Of a DNA stretch of 64,000 nucleotides, positions 52,835 to 62,573 are shown one piece after another. This DNA comes from Dyadobacter sp. SG02 (lineage in GTDB: Bacteria; Bacteroidota; Bacteroidia; Cytophagales; Spirosomataceae), in the NCBI RefSeq assembly GCF_900109045.1, contig NZ_FNYL01000014.1, positions 1 through 64,000 of the forward strand, written 5' to 3'. The stretch's first letter is position 1, and every line of letters starts with the position of its first letter. The position numbers and the translations under genes are program-made. The notes beneath the pieces are model-generated. The model did no database searches. It was not told the DNA's origin and worked only from the letters and a program-made list of their open reading frames with translations.

Positions 52835-55800
52835 TCAGAAAGAATAGCGCAGACCTACCTGGATCTGGTAAGGACTGCCGTTGAGGCTGGATACGCCCGC
52901 GCCTCTGTTCATCGTGTAGACGAACTCGTTTTTCGCCTTATCGAAGCTCTTGATCGTGTAGAAAGTCTGCTTGCCGAGGTTGGTACCTACGCCCCAGTCT
53001 TTGTTGAGCAGGTTGGTGAAGTTGAATACGTCGATCGACGCTTCGATAGCGTGCGTTTTGTAAATCTTGAACTTCTTACCCAAACGAACGTCGAATACGC
53101 CGTAGAAACCGTTGATACCGCCATTGCGCTCGGCCATTTTACCCGTATCCCTGAGGATATAGTCTTTCATGCTTTGCTCCGCCTCGGGGTTGTCGAGAAT
53201 CGCTTTGATAGCCGTGCGGATGTACTCGGGCGTTGCGGAGCTGTTGTGGTCGTAAACAAAAGGCAAGTCGTTGGAAGAAACGAAGTCGCCGTTCATGTTA
53301 CCGCTTACGGCGAGCGAGTAGCGCGTACCGCCGATGCCCGAGTAGCGAACGCCGAGTGTAACGCCCCAGAAGCTGGGTGCAGTACCGTACACAACTACCT
53401 TGCTGCGGAACTGGTTGTTGGCATAGTTCATGCGGCTCAGGTCGCGTGGGTCGTCGATCACCATCTGGTCGAGCGTGGCGGTGTTGGCCACGTTACCATT
53501 GTAGGACGTGTTGTCCTTCGCGTCGTTCCAGGTGTAGGAAGCGGTGATCTGACCATCGCGGAAATACTTGTAAGTACCGTCGATCACGAATGCGTACTGG
53601 TTTTTCTTGCCATCGCTCACGAGTTCGAGCACGCGGCCCACTTGTTTGGTCCGGCGGCTATTGAGCCAGTTGGTAGCACCGTTGCTGCTGTTGATGGTTT
53701 CGGCAGGAACATATACGCCACGGTTGGCCTCGGCTGCAATGCGGAAGAAAGGCTCGTCCACCATATTGCGGTCGATGTACATGTAGTTGTTACGTGCCCA
53801 CGACGCGTAACCGCTGATACCAATGCGCAGGCGGTCGCTGAAAAAGTGGTTATACGAGAAATTGGTTTTGTATATCACAGGAACCTTCGCGTCAGGACTG
53901 TTGGTGTTGATCGTAACCAACCGCTCGATGCCCGGGTTGTCGAAAAGCTCTGCACCCGGCGCTTTGCTTGGGTCCTGGCGGTACAACGGGAAGTTGGGTG
54001 AGGGAACGAGGGCGCCCTGGATTTCAACCGAAGCCACTTTGGAACCGTCGAACAGCATATTGTTCACCATTGAATAAGGGTTCAATGCAGACCCGAAAAC
54101 GCCGGCACCGAAACGGATCACGTCTTTGCTCTGCTCGTTCACATCCCAGGTAAACTGGACGCGAGGCTGCAATTGAAGCGTGTTGATGCGGTTGTTCGTT
54201 TTGATACCCAGCTCATCGAATACCACCTGGCTGAAATTCGCGCGGTTGAGGTACACGGTATTATCGAGACGCAAACCGGCGGTCATATCCAGACCGACGC
54301 CCAGTTTGGTATCCATTTGCGCATACAAACCAGTGCTCAATGATTTCACCTTGTTGCTCTGATCTTCATTCAGGTAAATTTCACGGGCGTAGCGGTAAGG
54401 TTTCAGGTTATTGAAATTATCCATTCCCGTAAAATAGAAACGACCGTTCATTTCGCTGCCATAACGCGAGTGCATCAGGTTGTACATCATGTCGATACCG
54501 AATGTGAAGTTGATTTTTCCGGTATTGTAATACAGGTTATCAACCGCCTGTACGACAGTTCCTTTGAACCATTCGGGTGAGAAACGCTGCCCGCCGATCT
54601 GGATCGTTGTCAGGTAATTGGTAGTACCGGCAGTGGATTCCACGTTTTCTACGATGGCACGCGGGATACCCGCAGAAGGAAGTTCGGGGCTGGGAAGTAC
54701 CTGCACGTCCTCGTAGAAATGCTGTACTTTCAATTCGTTGACCACACGTGGGTTCAGCGTGGTACGGAGCGAAGCCATGAGGCTGTTGTCGAACTTCTTA
54801 CGGTCGATGTACGACTCATAGAAGTTGATATTCGAGTTATCACCTTCCGAAAGGGCGTCGTTCTCGATCACCATATTGTTGCGGATCGTGAGAAGGTTTT
54901 TGGGGTTCAACTGCCAGTCGATACGGGCAAAAATCGCGTCGGTACCTTTGGCTTTATCGAATGCGCCGTACTGTGGGTTGCCCGAAACACCGTATTTGTC
55001 ACGTGCAATACCCACAAAGCGTTCCAGGGTTGCATTGGTAACCCTGTTGGCCGCCTCGTCGGCAGGGCCGAGGATGTTCGCAATGTAGAGCGGACGCGAA
55101 TCGGCCTGGTGGTCCCATGCCACGAAGAAATGTGCCCTGTCTTTGATGATCGGCCCACCGAGTGAAAATCCGTACTGGTAAGTCGAAAACTCCTGCGTTC
55201 TCTTGTTTCCGCGCAGGTCGTATTTGCTCGAAAGCGCGTCGTTACGCATATACGTGAACGCGCTACCTGAAAGCTGGTTGGTACCCGATTTGGTCACGGT
55301 GCTGACGGTACCACCGCCCGCGCGGCCCATGGTCACATCGTATTCGTTGGTTACCACTTTGAACTCGCGGATCGCTTCCATCGAAATCGAATAGGCACCT
55401 TGTGTGCTACCGCCGGCAACGGTACCGCGTGAAGTCATACCGTCGATCGTGTAGTTGGTCGAAGAAGCCAGCTGGCCGCCGAGGCTGCTGCCATTGGTTA
55501 ATGGCGACAGTTCCATCAGCGAGGTGAAGTTACGGCCGTTTACGGGAAGGCGCGCAATGTCGCGTGCGGTAATGGGCGTTGAAGCACCCAATGTTACTAC
55601 GGTGTTTTTGAGTGAGTTGGCTACTACGTCAATGGCTTTGAGCTCGTTCGCAGCGGCTTCCAGCGCGAAATTCAGGCGGAGCTGATCGCCCTGGTTCAAT
55701 GCGTAACCGGTCTTTTTCTGCTCACCGTAACCGATAAACGACACTGTGACGGAGTAGGGCGAACCCAGGGGCAACTGCTTGATAATGTAATCTCCGTTGG

Positions 55801-55993
55801 CGTCCGTAACTGTTCCGGTGCTGAAACCGGTCGATTCGTTTTTGACAAAAACCGTGGCGCCCACAACCGGCCCGGCCTGCCCTTCGCTCACTTTCCCGAC
55901 GATGGATGCCTCATTCCCCTGTGCCCGCGTTTCAGGGCTCCAAAGCAGGAGGAATGCGCATAGTCCGAGACATGCGGTAATTAATTTCATCAT
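52835..55993 (-). CDS. Oar-like TonB-dependent receptor
   Basis: From ATG 55993 (MMKLITACLGLCAFLLLW) the product has 1052 residues; an open extension to 56197 lacks a signal. Domains are a carboxypeptidase regulatory-like leader (SIVGKVSEGQAGPVVGATVF), a plug (INGRNFTSLMEL-like NGRNFTSLMELSPLTNG, then VVTNEYDVTMGRAGGGTVST) and a long barrel ending in SPYQIQVGLRYSF. It matches Oar/OmpA-related TonB receptors. A Pho-box-like array and TAnnTTTG box lie about 290-345 bp upstream. With the phosphodiesterase it may import organophosphates; ligand unproven. Confidence 0.9.
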   Translation of the reverse strand: MMKLITACLGLCAFLLLWSPETRAQGNEASIVGKVSEGQAGPVVGATVFVKNESTGFSTGTVTDANGDYIIKQLPLGSPYSVTVSFIGYGEQKKTGYALNQGDQLRLNFALEAAANELKAIDVVANSLKNTVVTLGASTPITARDIARLPVNGRNFTSLMELSPLTNGSSLGGQLASSTNYTIDGMTSRGTVAGGSTQGAYSISMEAIREFKVVTNEYDVTMGRAGGGTVSTVTKSGTNQLSGSAFTYMRNDALSSKYDLRGNKRTQEFSTYQYGFSLGGPIIKDRAHFFVAWDHQADSRPLYIANILGPADEAANRVTNATLERFVGIARDKYGVSGNPQYGAFDKAKGTDAIFARIDWQLNPKNLLTIRNNMVIENDALSEGDNSNINFYESYIDRKKFDNSLMASLRTTLNPRVVNELKVQHFYEDVQVLPSPELPSAGIPRAIVENVESTAGTTNYLTTIQIGGQRFSPEWFKGTVVQAVDNLYYNTGKINFTFGIDMMYNLMHSRYGSEMNGRFYFTGMDNFNNLKPYRYAREIYLNEDQSNKVKSLSTGLYAQMDTKLGVGLDMTAGLRLDNTVYLNRANFSQVVFDELGIKTNNRINTLQLQPRVQFTWDVNEQSKDVIRFGAGVFGSALNPYSMVNNMLFDGSKVASVEIQGALVPSPNFPLYRQDPSKAPGAELFDNPGIERLVTINTNSPDAKVPVIYKTNFSYNHFFSDRLRIGISGYASWARNNYMYIDRNMVDEPFFRIAAEANRGVYVPAETINSSNGATNWLNSRRTKQVGRVLELVSDGKKNQYAFVIDGTYKYFRDGQITASYTWNDAKDNTSYNGNVANTATLDQMVIDDPRDLSRMNYANNQFRSKVVVYGTAPSFWGVTLGVRYSGIGGTRYSLAVSGNMNGDFVSSNDLPFVYDHNSSATPEYIRTAIKAILDNPEAEQSMKDYILRDTGKMAERNGGINGFYGVFDVRLGKKFKIYKTHAIEASIDVFNFTNLLNKDWGVGTNLGKQTFYTIKSFDKAKNEFVYTMNRGAGVSSLNGSPYQIQVGLRYSF

Positions 55994-56390
55994 TTTTTCT
56001 GTTCGTTTGGTTATTGGTACTTCGTTCAAATGCTTTTTCAGGTGCTTAATCCAGCACTGTGGACGGAGCTGTGGAGATAGTCGGAGCATACCCAACCGGC
56101 GCCCGGCAGGCAAATGCAGAGACGGGCTGTTCCGGCGGGACACGTTCGAAAAAGGGCATGTGAACACATGCCGGTGCCGGACAGGCATCAGGAACAATGT
56201 CAGCTCAAAACAGTCGTCAAGCGTAAATGCCGCCTGATCGTATACGTATAGAGAAGGAAAGGTTGACCGCTAAATCCGGCACAAATGTAGGCGGGCAATG
56301 TTATCGTTCCGTTAAGGGGACGTTACGGTTGGGTTAACATTGCGAAACAAAATGAAAGTGTTTTAAATAAATGGAAATTTAAATAAAGAG
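55994..56390. other. Long leader and promoter region of the TonB receptor
   Basis: About 400 bp without a recognisable gene. The receptor frame stays open upstream to 56197 but without a signal. A -7 box and an 11-bp repeat array lie at 56282-56340, so the transcript would have a leader of about 280 bases. Confidence 0.55.
56282..56340 (-). promoter_or_regulatory. Pho-box-like array and promoter for the TonB receptor
   Basis: On the minus strand TAAC occurs four times with exact 11-bp period (plus-strand GTTA at 56300, 56311, 56322 and 56333). Ten bases after the last unit comes TACATTTG (56282-56289), a TAnnTTTG -7 box. Spacing and layout are those of PhoB-type activator sites replacing a -33 element. 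Confidence 0.6.
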
Positions 56391-57488
56391 CTATTGAAGA
56401 GCCAGGTGGGGAGCCGAAGCTACAACCTGCGGTGCGAGCGAAATGCGGAGGCTTACATGAAACGCGTCGTCGGTGTGCCGGATTTCGAGCGTATGGAGCC
56501 CGGGATAGATCAGGTCCAGGCGGCGCTGTACGTTTTTGAGACCGATACCGCCGTAATGCAATGCCTGCCGCGTCGCGAGGGGCGAGGTACTGTTGGAAAC
56601 TTCAAATGCAAGCATATTCATTTCCAGGCGCAAACGGATTTCGATCCAATTTTCGCGGTCGTTGTCTTTGGAAATATGTTTGAAAGCATTTTCAACAAAA
56701 GTCATCAGAATGAATGGCGCAATGCCGGTACCGGCTGGAAAGTCGTCGGGAATATCGGTCGTGACCATTACGCCGCGGTTTTGGCGTAGTTTTTCGAGGG
56801 CGATGAAATTATGCAGATATGCGATTTCCTTTTCGAGCGGCACGAGCTCGTCGTTGCATTCATACAAATGGTGCCGCAGCAGTTCCGAGAACTTCGCCAG
56901 CGACGAAGACGCTGCATCCGGGTTTTTATGGATGAGGAAAAAGATAGAATTGATGCTGTTGAACAGGAAATGCGGGTTGAACTGGTATTTCAAAAAACGG
57001 AGTTCGGTTTCCAGTTTTTCCTTTTCCAGGAGCTGTTTACGTCGTTCCGTACTGATCCAGTTTTTGGTCAGTTTAATACTCATCGCCAGCGTGGTACTCG
57101 CCAGGGTGGAAGGCATCGCTTCGCCAAAAAAATAGAAGAAACAATTGGTATCCCTGCCAAAAAGCGTCTCCACCGATTGATGTGCCAATAATGCACTCAC
57201 ATAATAGCCCGAAACAATAGCCAGCGCCGTAGCCAGCAAGGTAATGCCCAGGTAACCGATGTACGATTTGAAACGCCCTTTTTCGAGGTATTTGGGAATG
57301 AGGTAATACAAATTGAAATACACCGCCACGGCTTGCAGCACGACATAAAAAACAAATTTGACGGCATAAGGTGAAAACAGAATGCTATGCGCGGCTTTCC
57401 ACGGATTGCCCATCGCCACTACCCACCATAAATAATGGTAAGCGAGCCAGAAAGGAATATGGTAAAGTTTGGAAACGGCCTTTTGCAT
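56391..57488 (-). CDS. Membrane sensor histidine kinase (LytS/YpdA type)
   Basis: The 365-residue protein has four N-terminal membrane helices (about residues 10-140), a short coiled coil (RRKQLLEKEKLETEL) and a His_kinase domain with FNPHFLFNSINSIFFL carrying the phospho-accepting His. An ATPase part has TFVENAFKHIS and GGIGLKNVQRRL. No LytTR regulator gene lies beside it, so it is an orphan in this window. It starts 11 bp after the molybdopterin oxidoreductase gene, suggesting co-transcription. Confidence 0.92.
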   Translation of the reverse strand: MQKAVSKLYHIPFWLAYHYLWWVVAMGNPWKAAHSILFSPYAVKFVFYVVLQAVAVYFNLYYLIPKYLEKGRFKSYIGYLGITLLATALAIVSGYYVSALLAHQSVETLFGRDTNCFFYFFGEAMPSTLASTTLAMSIKLTKNWISTERRKQLLEKEKLETELRFLKYQFNPHFLFNSINSIFFLIHKNPDAASSSLAKFSELLRHHLYECNDELVPLEKEIAYLHNFIALEKLRQNRGVMVTTDIPDDFPAGTGIAPFILMTFVENAFKHISKDNDRENWIEIRLRLEMNMLAFEVSNSTSPLATRQALHYGGIGLKNVQRRLDLIYPGLHTLEIRHTDDAFHVSLRISLAPQVVASAPHLALQ

Positions 57489-57499
57489 ACCCTAATTTA

Positions 57500-59623
57500 T
57501 CAAATATTGGAAAGCAACGGTAAATTTCTGATACGCTTGCCCGTAGCGGCGAAGAATGCATTCGCCAGTGCCGGGGCGATCGGCGCGACGCCGGGCTCTC
57601 CGGCACCACCCATTTTGCCGTCGTCTTCAATGATATGCACCTCGATGTCCGGCGCTTCTTCCATTCGCAGCATGCGGTAATCATGGAAGTTGCTCTGCCG
57701 GATAGCCCCTTTTTCGATCGTTATTTCACCAAACAATGCGGCGGTAAGGCCGTAAATGATCCCGCCTTCCATCTGAGCCCTGACGCCGTCCGGGTTCACC
57801 GCCAGCCCGCACGCGATGGCGCACACCACACGATGAACTTTCAGATTTCCATTCGAATACGATATTTCGACGACCTGCGCCACCACGCTGCCCATGGCCT
57901 CGTGGACGGCCACGCCTTGGAAATGTCCGGACGGAAGCGCATTGCGCCAGCCAGCCTTTTCGGCAGCGGTTGTCAATGCGGCGAGGTGCCGTAGGTGGCG
58001 GCCAAGCAATTTTTTGCGGTATTCGACCGGATCGTTTCCCGCCGCGAAAGCCAACTCGTCGATAACCGTTTCCATTACGAATGCCGTATGCGTATTACCC
58101 ACGGAGCGCCAGGCCAGAACGGGAATATTGTTGGTAGTTGTGTGCAGCATCACGGTATGGTCGGGACAATGCGCAATGTAGGGCGAGCCGTTCACGCCGT
58201 CGACCGTGCTGTAATCGAGTCCATTGGGAGCAATGTCTTTTTCAAGGACCGTATTGGCAAAAAGCGATTGGCCCACCACATCGTGCTTCCAGGCAACGGG
58301 CATTCCCGCCGCATCCGTACCTACTTTGACCTTATGCAAATACACGGGCCGGTAATAGCCCCCACGAATGTCATCCTCCCGCGTCCAGATGAGCTTGATC
58401 GCCTCGCCGCTGGCCTGCGCAATATGTACCGCTTCCATCACCCAGTCGTTCCCGAACGAACCCCGCCGTCCGAAACTGCCGCCCATGGAAGGGGTGTAGA
58501 GCATAACCTGTTCGTCGCGGAAGCCCAGAAAGCGGATGACCTCCTCGCGGTGCAGGGAATTCGATTGCGTGGCTGTCCATATTTCACATTGGTCGGCAGA
58601 TAGTTTTACCGTACAATTGAGGGTTTCCATCGGTGCATGCGCAAGATTGGGGAAATGAAATTCCTGCTCATAAACGGCATTCGCACGCGGCCAGGCGCTT
58701 TCTGAATTTCCTTTGTTTTGCACAGAAATGCCCTGCTGGCCAACCACTTCCCTGTATTGTGTGAATAGTTGCGAAGTATCGGGGTTGCTGATGCCCCGGG
58801 CATCCCATTCCACACGCAATGCTTTTCGTCCCTGCAAAGCTGCCCAGGTGTGATCGGCCACTATGGCTACGCCCATGGGCACTTGCACCACTTTGCGGAC
58901 GCCCGGAACGCGCAATGCTTCCGAAGCATCGAAGGATTTCACCGCCCCTCCGAACACCGGACAGCGTTCGAGCACAGCGACAAGCAGTCCGGGAAACTGA
59001 ATATCGATGCCGTATTTCGCTTTTCCATTCACCTTATCCGGCACATCCAGCTTCCGGGGCGAGTGTTTGAGAAGCTTCCATTCGTCCCGTTCGCGCAGCT
59101 TTACCTGGGGGACAGGAAGCCGGGCGGCGTCGGCAGCCAGCGAGCCGTAGCTCAGGCGGGTCGAGCCCGCCTGTACGAAACCGCCTTTCGTAACGCATTG
59201 CCCGGGCGCGATGCCCAGGCGTTGCGCGGCCGCCTGCACGAGCATCGTACGCGCAATGGCGCCCGTCGTGCGGTAGCGGTCGAATTCGGATTTGATCGTA
59301 TCGGAGCCGCCGGTAGAAAGTACCCACATGCTTTCCACCGTGCGCGGACCTCCGATCACCCGGTGCTCCACGCGGATGCGGGTCCAGTCGCAATCCAGTT
59401 CCTCGGCGATCAGCATGGCGAGGGTCGTCCATATTCCCTGGCCCATTTCTACTTTGTTGAGGATGATCCGGATGGTGTCGTCGGTACCGATCCGCAGCAA
59501 TGCATTGGGCGAAAAGTCCTGCGCGGGTAATGCCACCGCCATGGATTTGGAGGGAACAAAGAAGGAAAGGAGAAGCCCACCGGTTGCCAGCGTGGCCGTT
59601 TGCATAAAATCACGACGGTTCAT
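57500..59623 (-). CDS. Molybdopterin-binding subunit of xanthine dehydrogenase/IorB-type oxidoreductase
   Basis: ATG 59623 gives 707 residues with a twin-arginine signal (MNRRDFMQTATLATGG). The molybdenum hydroxylase large-subunit fold follows: VEMGQGIWTTLAMLIAEELD, KVNGKAKYGIDIQFPG, MGGSFGRRGSFGNDWVME and the late catalytic Glu segment GGAGEPGVAPIAPALANA. This matches isoquinoline 1-oxidoreductase beta-type subunits that hydroxylate N-heterocycles or aldehydes in the periplasm. The usual 2Fe-2S small subunit gene is not adjacent. The next gene downstream is a sensor kinase. Confidence 0.9.
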   Translation of the reverse strand: MNRRDFMQTATLATGGLLLSFFVPSKSMAVALPAQDFSPNALLRIGTDDTIRIILNKVEMGQGIWTTLAMLIAEELDCDWTRIRVEHRVIGGPRTVESMWVLSTGGSDTIKSEFDRYRTTGAIARTMLVQAAAQRLGIAPGQCVTKGGFVQAGSTRLSYGSLAADAARLPVPQVKLRERDEWKLLKHSPRKLDVPDKVNGKAKYGIDIQFPGLLVAVLERCPVFGGAVKSFDASEALRVPGVRKVVQVPMGVAIVADHTWAALQGRKALRVEWDARGISNPDTSQLFTQYREVVGQQGISVQNKGNSESAWPRANAVYEQEFHFPNLAHAPMETLNCTVKLSADQCEIWTATQSNSLHREEVIRFLGFRDEQVMLYTPSMGGSFGRRGSFGNDWVMEAVHIAQASGEAIKLIWTREDDIRGGYYRPVYLHKVKVGTDAAGMPVAWKHDVVGQSLFANTVLEKDIAPNGLDYSTVDGVNGSPYIAHCPDHTVMLHTTTNNIPVLAWRSVGNTHTAFVMETVIDELAFAAGNDPVEYRKKLLGRHLRHLAALTTAAEKAGWRNALPSGHFQGVAVHEAMGSVVAQVVEISYSNGNLKVHRVVCAIACGLAVNPDGVRAQMEGGIIYGLTAALFGEITIEKGAIRQSNFHDYRMLRMEEAPDIEVHIIEDDGKMGGAGEPGVAPIAPALANAFFAATGKRIRNLPLLSNI

Positions 59624-59816
59624 AGGGGTATGCCAAAGTTCGTGCTGTAAAAGAATGGGGTGGAAAGTCCACGGGAAAATCGGTTTGACAAGTGGTACGT
59701 GAAAACGGATCAAATGCAGCATATGCCTCCAATGCAGGAAATGGCGAACGCGGCTGGTTTGATTTTTGATGTAACCGGAATTTTCAAATTCATCACAAAC
59801 ACTGAAACGCTAAATC

Positions 59817-60689
59817 ATGGCACATATCATTCTGGGCGCGTCGGGCCGGGTAGGCTCCGCGGTCGTGGAAAAGCTTCTGGAACTGGATGAACCGGTGAAA
59901 GGAATTGTAAGAAATGAAGAGAAGGCCGAAGCGCTGAAAACACGCGGGGCGGACGCGGCTATTGCCGATGCGCATAACTTGCCGGCGCTGAAAGTGGCCC
60001 TTCGCGACGGCGATACGCTTTTTGCGCTGACTCCCGAGACCGGCAAAGAAGAAAATGTCCTCGGCGATACCAACGATATCCTCACCAATTACCGCGCAGC
60101 ACTGGCCGCAGGCGGTATTCAAAAAGTGGTAGGGTTGTCGTCGATGGGCGCGCAGCACCGCGAGGGGACGGGTAACCTGGTAATGTCCTACATGCTCGAA
60201 CATGCATTCGACGGCATGGGTATATCGCGGGTGTTCATCCGGCCGGCGTACTATTTCAGCAACTGGCTTGGTTACGTCGAATCGGCGAAGGAAAGCGGCG
60301 TGTTGCCCACTTTCTTTCCGGTCGATCTTAAAATCCCGATGATATGCCCGACGGATGTGGGCCATTTCGCCGCAGAAGTGTTGACCAATGGCGACAGCGA
60401 CAGGACGATCTACGAGCTCTACGGCCCGGGAGCATACAGCTCGGCCGACGTTGCAAAAGCATTCAGCGAAGTATTGGGCAAAGAAATCACAGCACAGCAA
60501 ATTCCCCGAAAGGATTGGGAGAAAACGCTGGATTCGATCGGGTTCTCTTCCGATGGCGTCCGCAATTTTGTCGAAATGACGGAGGCGGTTGTCAGCGGAA
60601 AATCGGGCCCCGACGGTAAGGGAACGATCCGGGCGCAGGGGAAAACGACGTTGGAAGAATTTTTGGAAGCAGCGGTTGAGCAGCCCTGA
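59817..60689 (+). CDS. NmrA-family NAD(P)-binding protein
   Basis: The 290-residue protein starts with a Rossmann motif (MAHIILGASGRVGSAVVEKL) and the layout of NmrA/SDR-atypical proteins, such as LFALTPETGKEENV and RPAYYFSNWLGYVES. It lacks the YxxxK pair of classical SDRs. Roles range from quinone or NADPH sensing to reductase. It is divergent from the molybdopterin oxidoreductase gene across 190 bp, and they may share regulation. Confidence 0.88.
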   Translation: MAHIILGASGRVGSAVVEKLLELDEPVKGIVRNEEKAEALKTRGADAAIADAHNLPALKVALRDGDTLFALTPETGKEENVLGDTNDILTNYRAALAAGGIQKVVGLSSMGAQHREGTGNLVMSYMLEHAFDGMGISRVFIRPAYYFSNWLGYVESAKESGVLPTFFPVDLKIPMICPTDVGHFAAEVLTNGDSDRTIYELYGPGAYSSADVAKAFSEVLGKEITAQQIPRKDWEKTLDSIGFSSDGVRNFVEMTEAVVSGKSGPDGKGTIRAQGKTTLEEFLEAAVEQP

Positions 60690-60695
60690 CCGTTT

Positions 60696-62549
60696 TCAGG
60701 TGGCACTGATATCCGACAATATGCGTATCCCGCTGCGCTTCATCAATTCGCTGGCGTTAAAATCGGTGCAAATGCCCGGTGTAAGGCGGTAGTCGAACGA
60801 AATCTGCCCGTCGCTGATGACGCTGTTGAAACTGAAATTTTCGATGGTAAGGTCCTTTGTCAGTTTAGCCAGGTCGAGGTCGTGGGTGGAGATCATGCCG
60901 AATGCATTGAGCTCGCCCAACTGGCGGATGAGCGATACGCCGCCCCGGAAACGGTCCTGCGAATTGGTACCTTTGAACATCTCGTCGAGCAGGAAGAAAA
61001 TAGGCTCGCCTTCGCCCACCAACCTGAGCAGTTGCTCGATCCGTTGCAATTCCGCGTAAAACGACGAGACCGATTCTTCGAGGTTGTCCTGCGTGCGCAT
61101 GCTCGTGAATACGCGCAGGGGCGATACGCGTGCGTGCGACGCGCAGCAGGGCGCACCCGTGAATGCGAGCACAAGGTTGATGCCCACCGTTCTCAGAAAA
61201 GTGCTTTTACCAGCCATATTGGAACCGGTGATCATCGTAGTTGCACCACGACCTTGCATGGTGAAGTTGTTGCTGACCCGTTTCTTCTGCTTTAACAAAG
61301 GGTGTCCAACTGTCCGGAAATCAATCAGATATTGCTCGGTAGATATTTCGGGAAAGGTGTAGCCGGGATTGGAATAGGCGAAACCGGCAATACTCGCGAG
61401 TGCTTCCATTTCGCTCACCGCCGAGATCCACGGCCGGATATGGTCGCGGTTGCGCGATTTCCAGTCCTCGGTTTTCAGGATCAGGTGAACGTCGAGCAGC
61501 CACAGGTTATTCATCATACCATAAAATGCATTCTTGCCGATGGTATTGCGTGTTCCTTTTTGTTGGAACATTTCCAATATCCTTTTCAATGCACTGATTT
61601 CCGACGCAGCCGAACTTCCCGCATGTTTCAGTACAGCATGCAAATCGCGCAGTTTCTTCGCTCCAAACGATTGTTTTTCAACTGTTTCAATCAATGACTG
61701 GTATGCTCCCAGGATGCCGATATTGCGCTGGGTACTCAGTATAATGTGCTCTGAGGCCTGACTGAATTTCCGCAGGTAAACGGAGTTGACGACCAGCATC
61801 AACACCAACGGCAGCAAATGAATGCCGGAGAGCTCACGGAGGTGGAACAGGAGATAATAGAGGAAATAGGCCAGCGCAACGGTTGATACAATGCCTAACA
61901 GTACGCTGGTCGTCAGCAACTTTTTGCGCGAAGACAAGAACTGAACCGGTTCTTCCACCCATTTCAAAAGCAGTTCGTAGTCGCTTTTGGTGGATTCGAA
62001 CTGCATACCCGAAACCTGGAACTCCTGCCGCCAATCAACTTTTGCGGCCAGTTCGCGCACGGCCACCTGGCGGTCGGTAATGGTTTCGTGCAGGGCGGCC
62101 GGGGCGGAGAGCCAGTGTGCCAGAAGTCGCGCGCCGGATTCGGTGGTGGTTCTGTTGAGCAGTTGAAACAGCGAGTGATGCCCGAAAACATCGAGGTCAG
62201 CGGCATAGTCGTGGTCGCGTTGCAGCCATTCGCTGCCGGTCGGAAAGCCAGAAAGGTCATTATCCATCCGCCGGAGCTCGGCTTCATTGATTTGGATGAA
62301 AAACCCCGCCCGCTTTTTCTCAGCGGTAATGCGGTTGTAGCTGCGCAACGTCACGGCGAACCAAACGGTACCGGCAATGGCCGTAATGGCGACGGGAACG
62401 ATCCAGCCGCTGGCGGCGAACAGCATGATCAAAATGCCGGTGATGAGGAAGGCGGCCAGCCTCGTGAAGGAAAGCCTGCCGAGCTCGGGTACAAAACTGG
62501 CCGCCGCGCTTTTATATCCCTGTACTTTGTCCTGATATATTTCTTTCAT
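60696..62549 (-). CDS. MutS-related ATPase with N-terminal membrane helices
   Basis: The 617-residue protein has two predicted membrane helices near residues 33-75 and again around 215-260, a lever-like helical part and a C-terminal MutS-type ATPase: Walker A GSNMAGKSTFLRTVG, Walker B-like FFLLDEMFKGTNSQDRF and the switch MISTHDLDLAKL. The mismatch-binding domain of MutS and the Smr domain of MutS2 are absent. Members of this family are common in Bacteroidota; their role is unclear and probably not classical mismatch repair. Confidence 0.85.
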   Translation of the reverse strand: MKEIYQDKVQGYKSAAASFVPELGRLSFTRLAAFLITGILIMLFAASGWIVPVAITAIAGTVWFAVTLRSYNRITAEKKRAGFFIQINEAELRRMDNDLSGFPTGSEWLQRDHDYAADLDVFGHHSLFQLLNRTTTESGARLLAHWLSAPAALHETITDRQVAVRELAAKVDWRQEFQVSGMQFESTKSDYELLLKWVEEPVQFLSSRKKLLTTSVLLGIVSTVALAYFLYYLLFHLRELSGIHLLPLVLMLVVNSVYLRKFSQASEHIILSTQRNIGILGAYQSLIETVEKQSFGAKKLRDLHAVLKHAGSSAASEISALKRILEMFQQKGTRNTIGKNAFYGMMNNLWLLDVHLILKTEDWKSRNRDHIRPWISAVSEMEALASIAGFAYSNPGYTFPEISTEQYLIDFRTVGHPLLKQKKRVSNNFTMQGRGATTMITGSNMAGKSTFLRTVGINLVLAFTGAPCCASHARVSPLRVFTSMRTQDNLEESVSSFYAELQRIEQLLRLVGEGEPIFFLLDEMFKGTNSQDRFRGGVSLIRQLGELNAFGMISTHDLDLAKLTKDLTIENFSFNSVISDGQISFDYRLTPGICTDFNASELMKRSGIRILSDISAT

Positions 62550-62573
62550 TAAAAATCAATGTCAATTGGCCGG

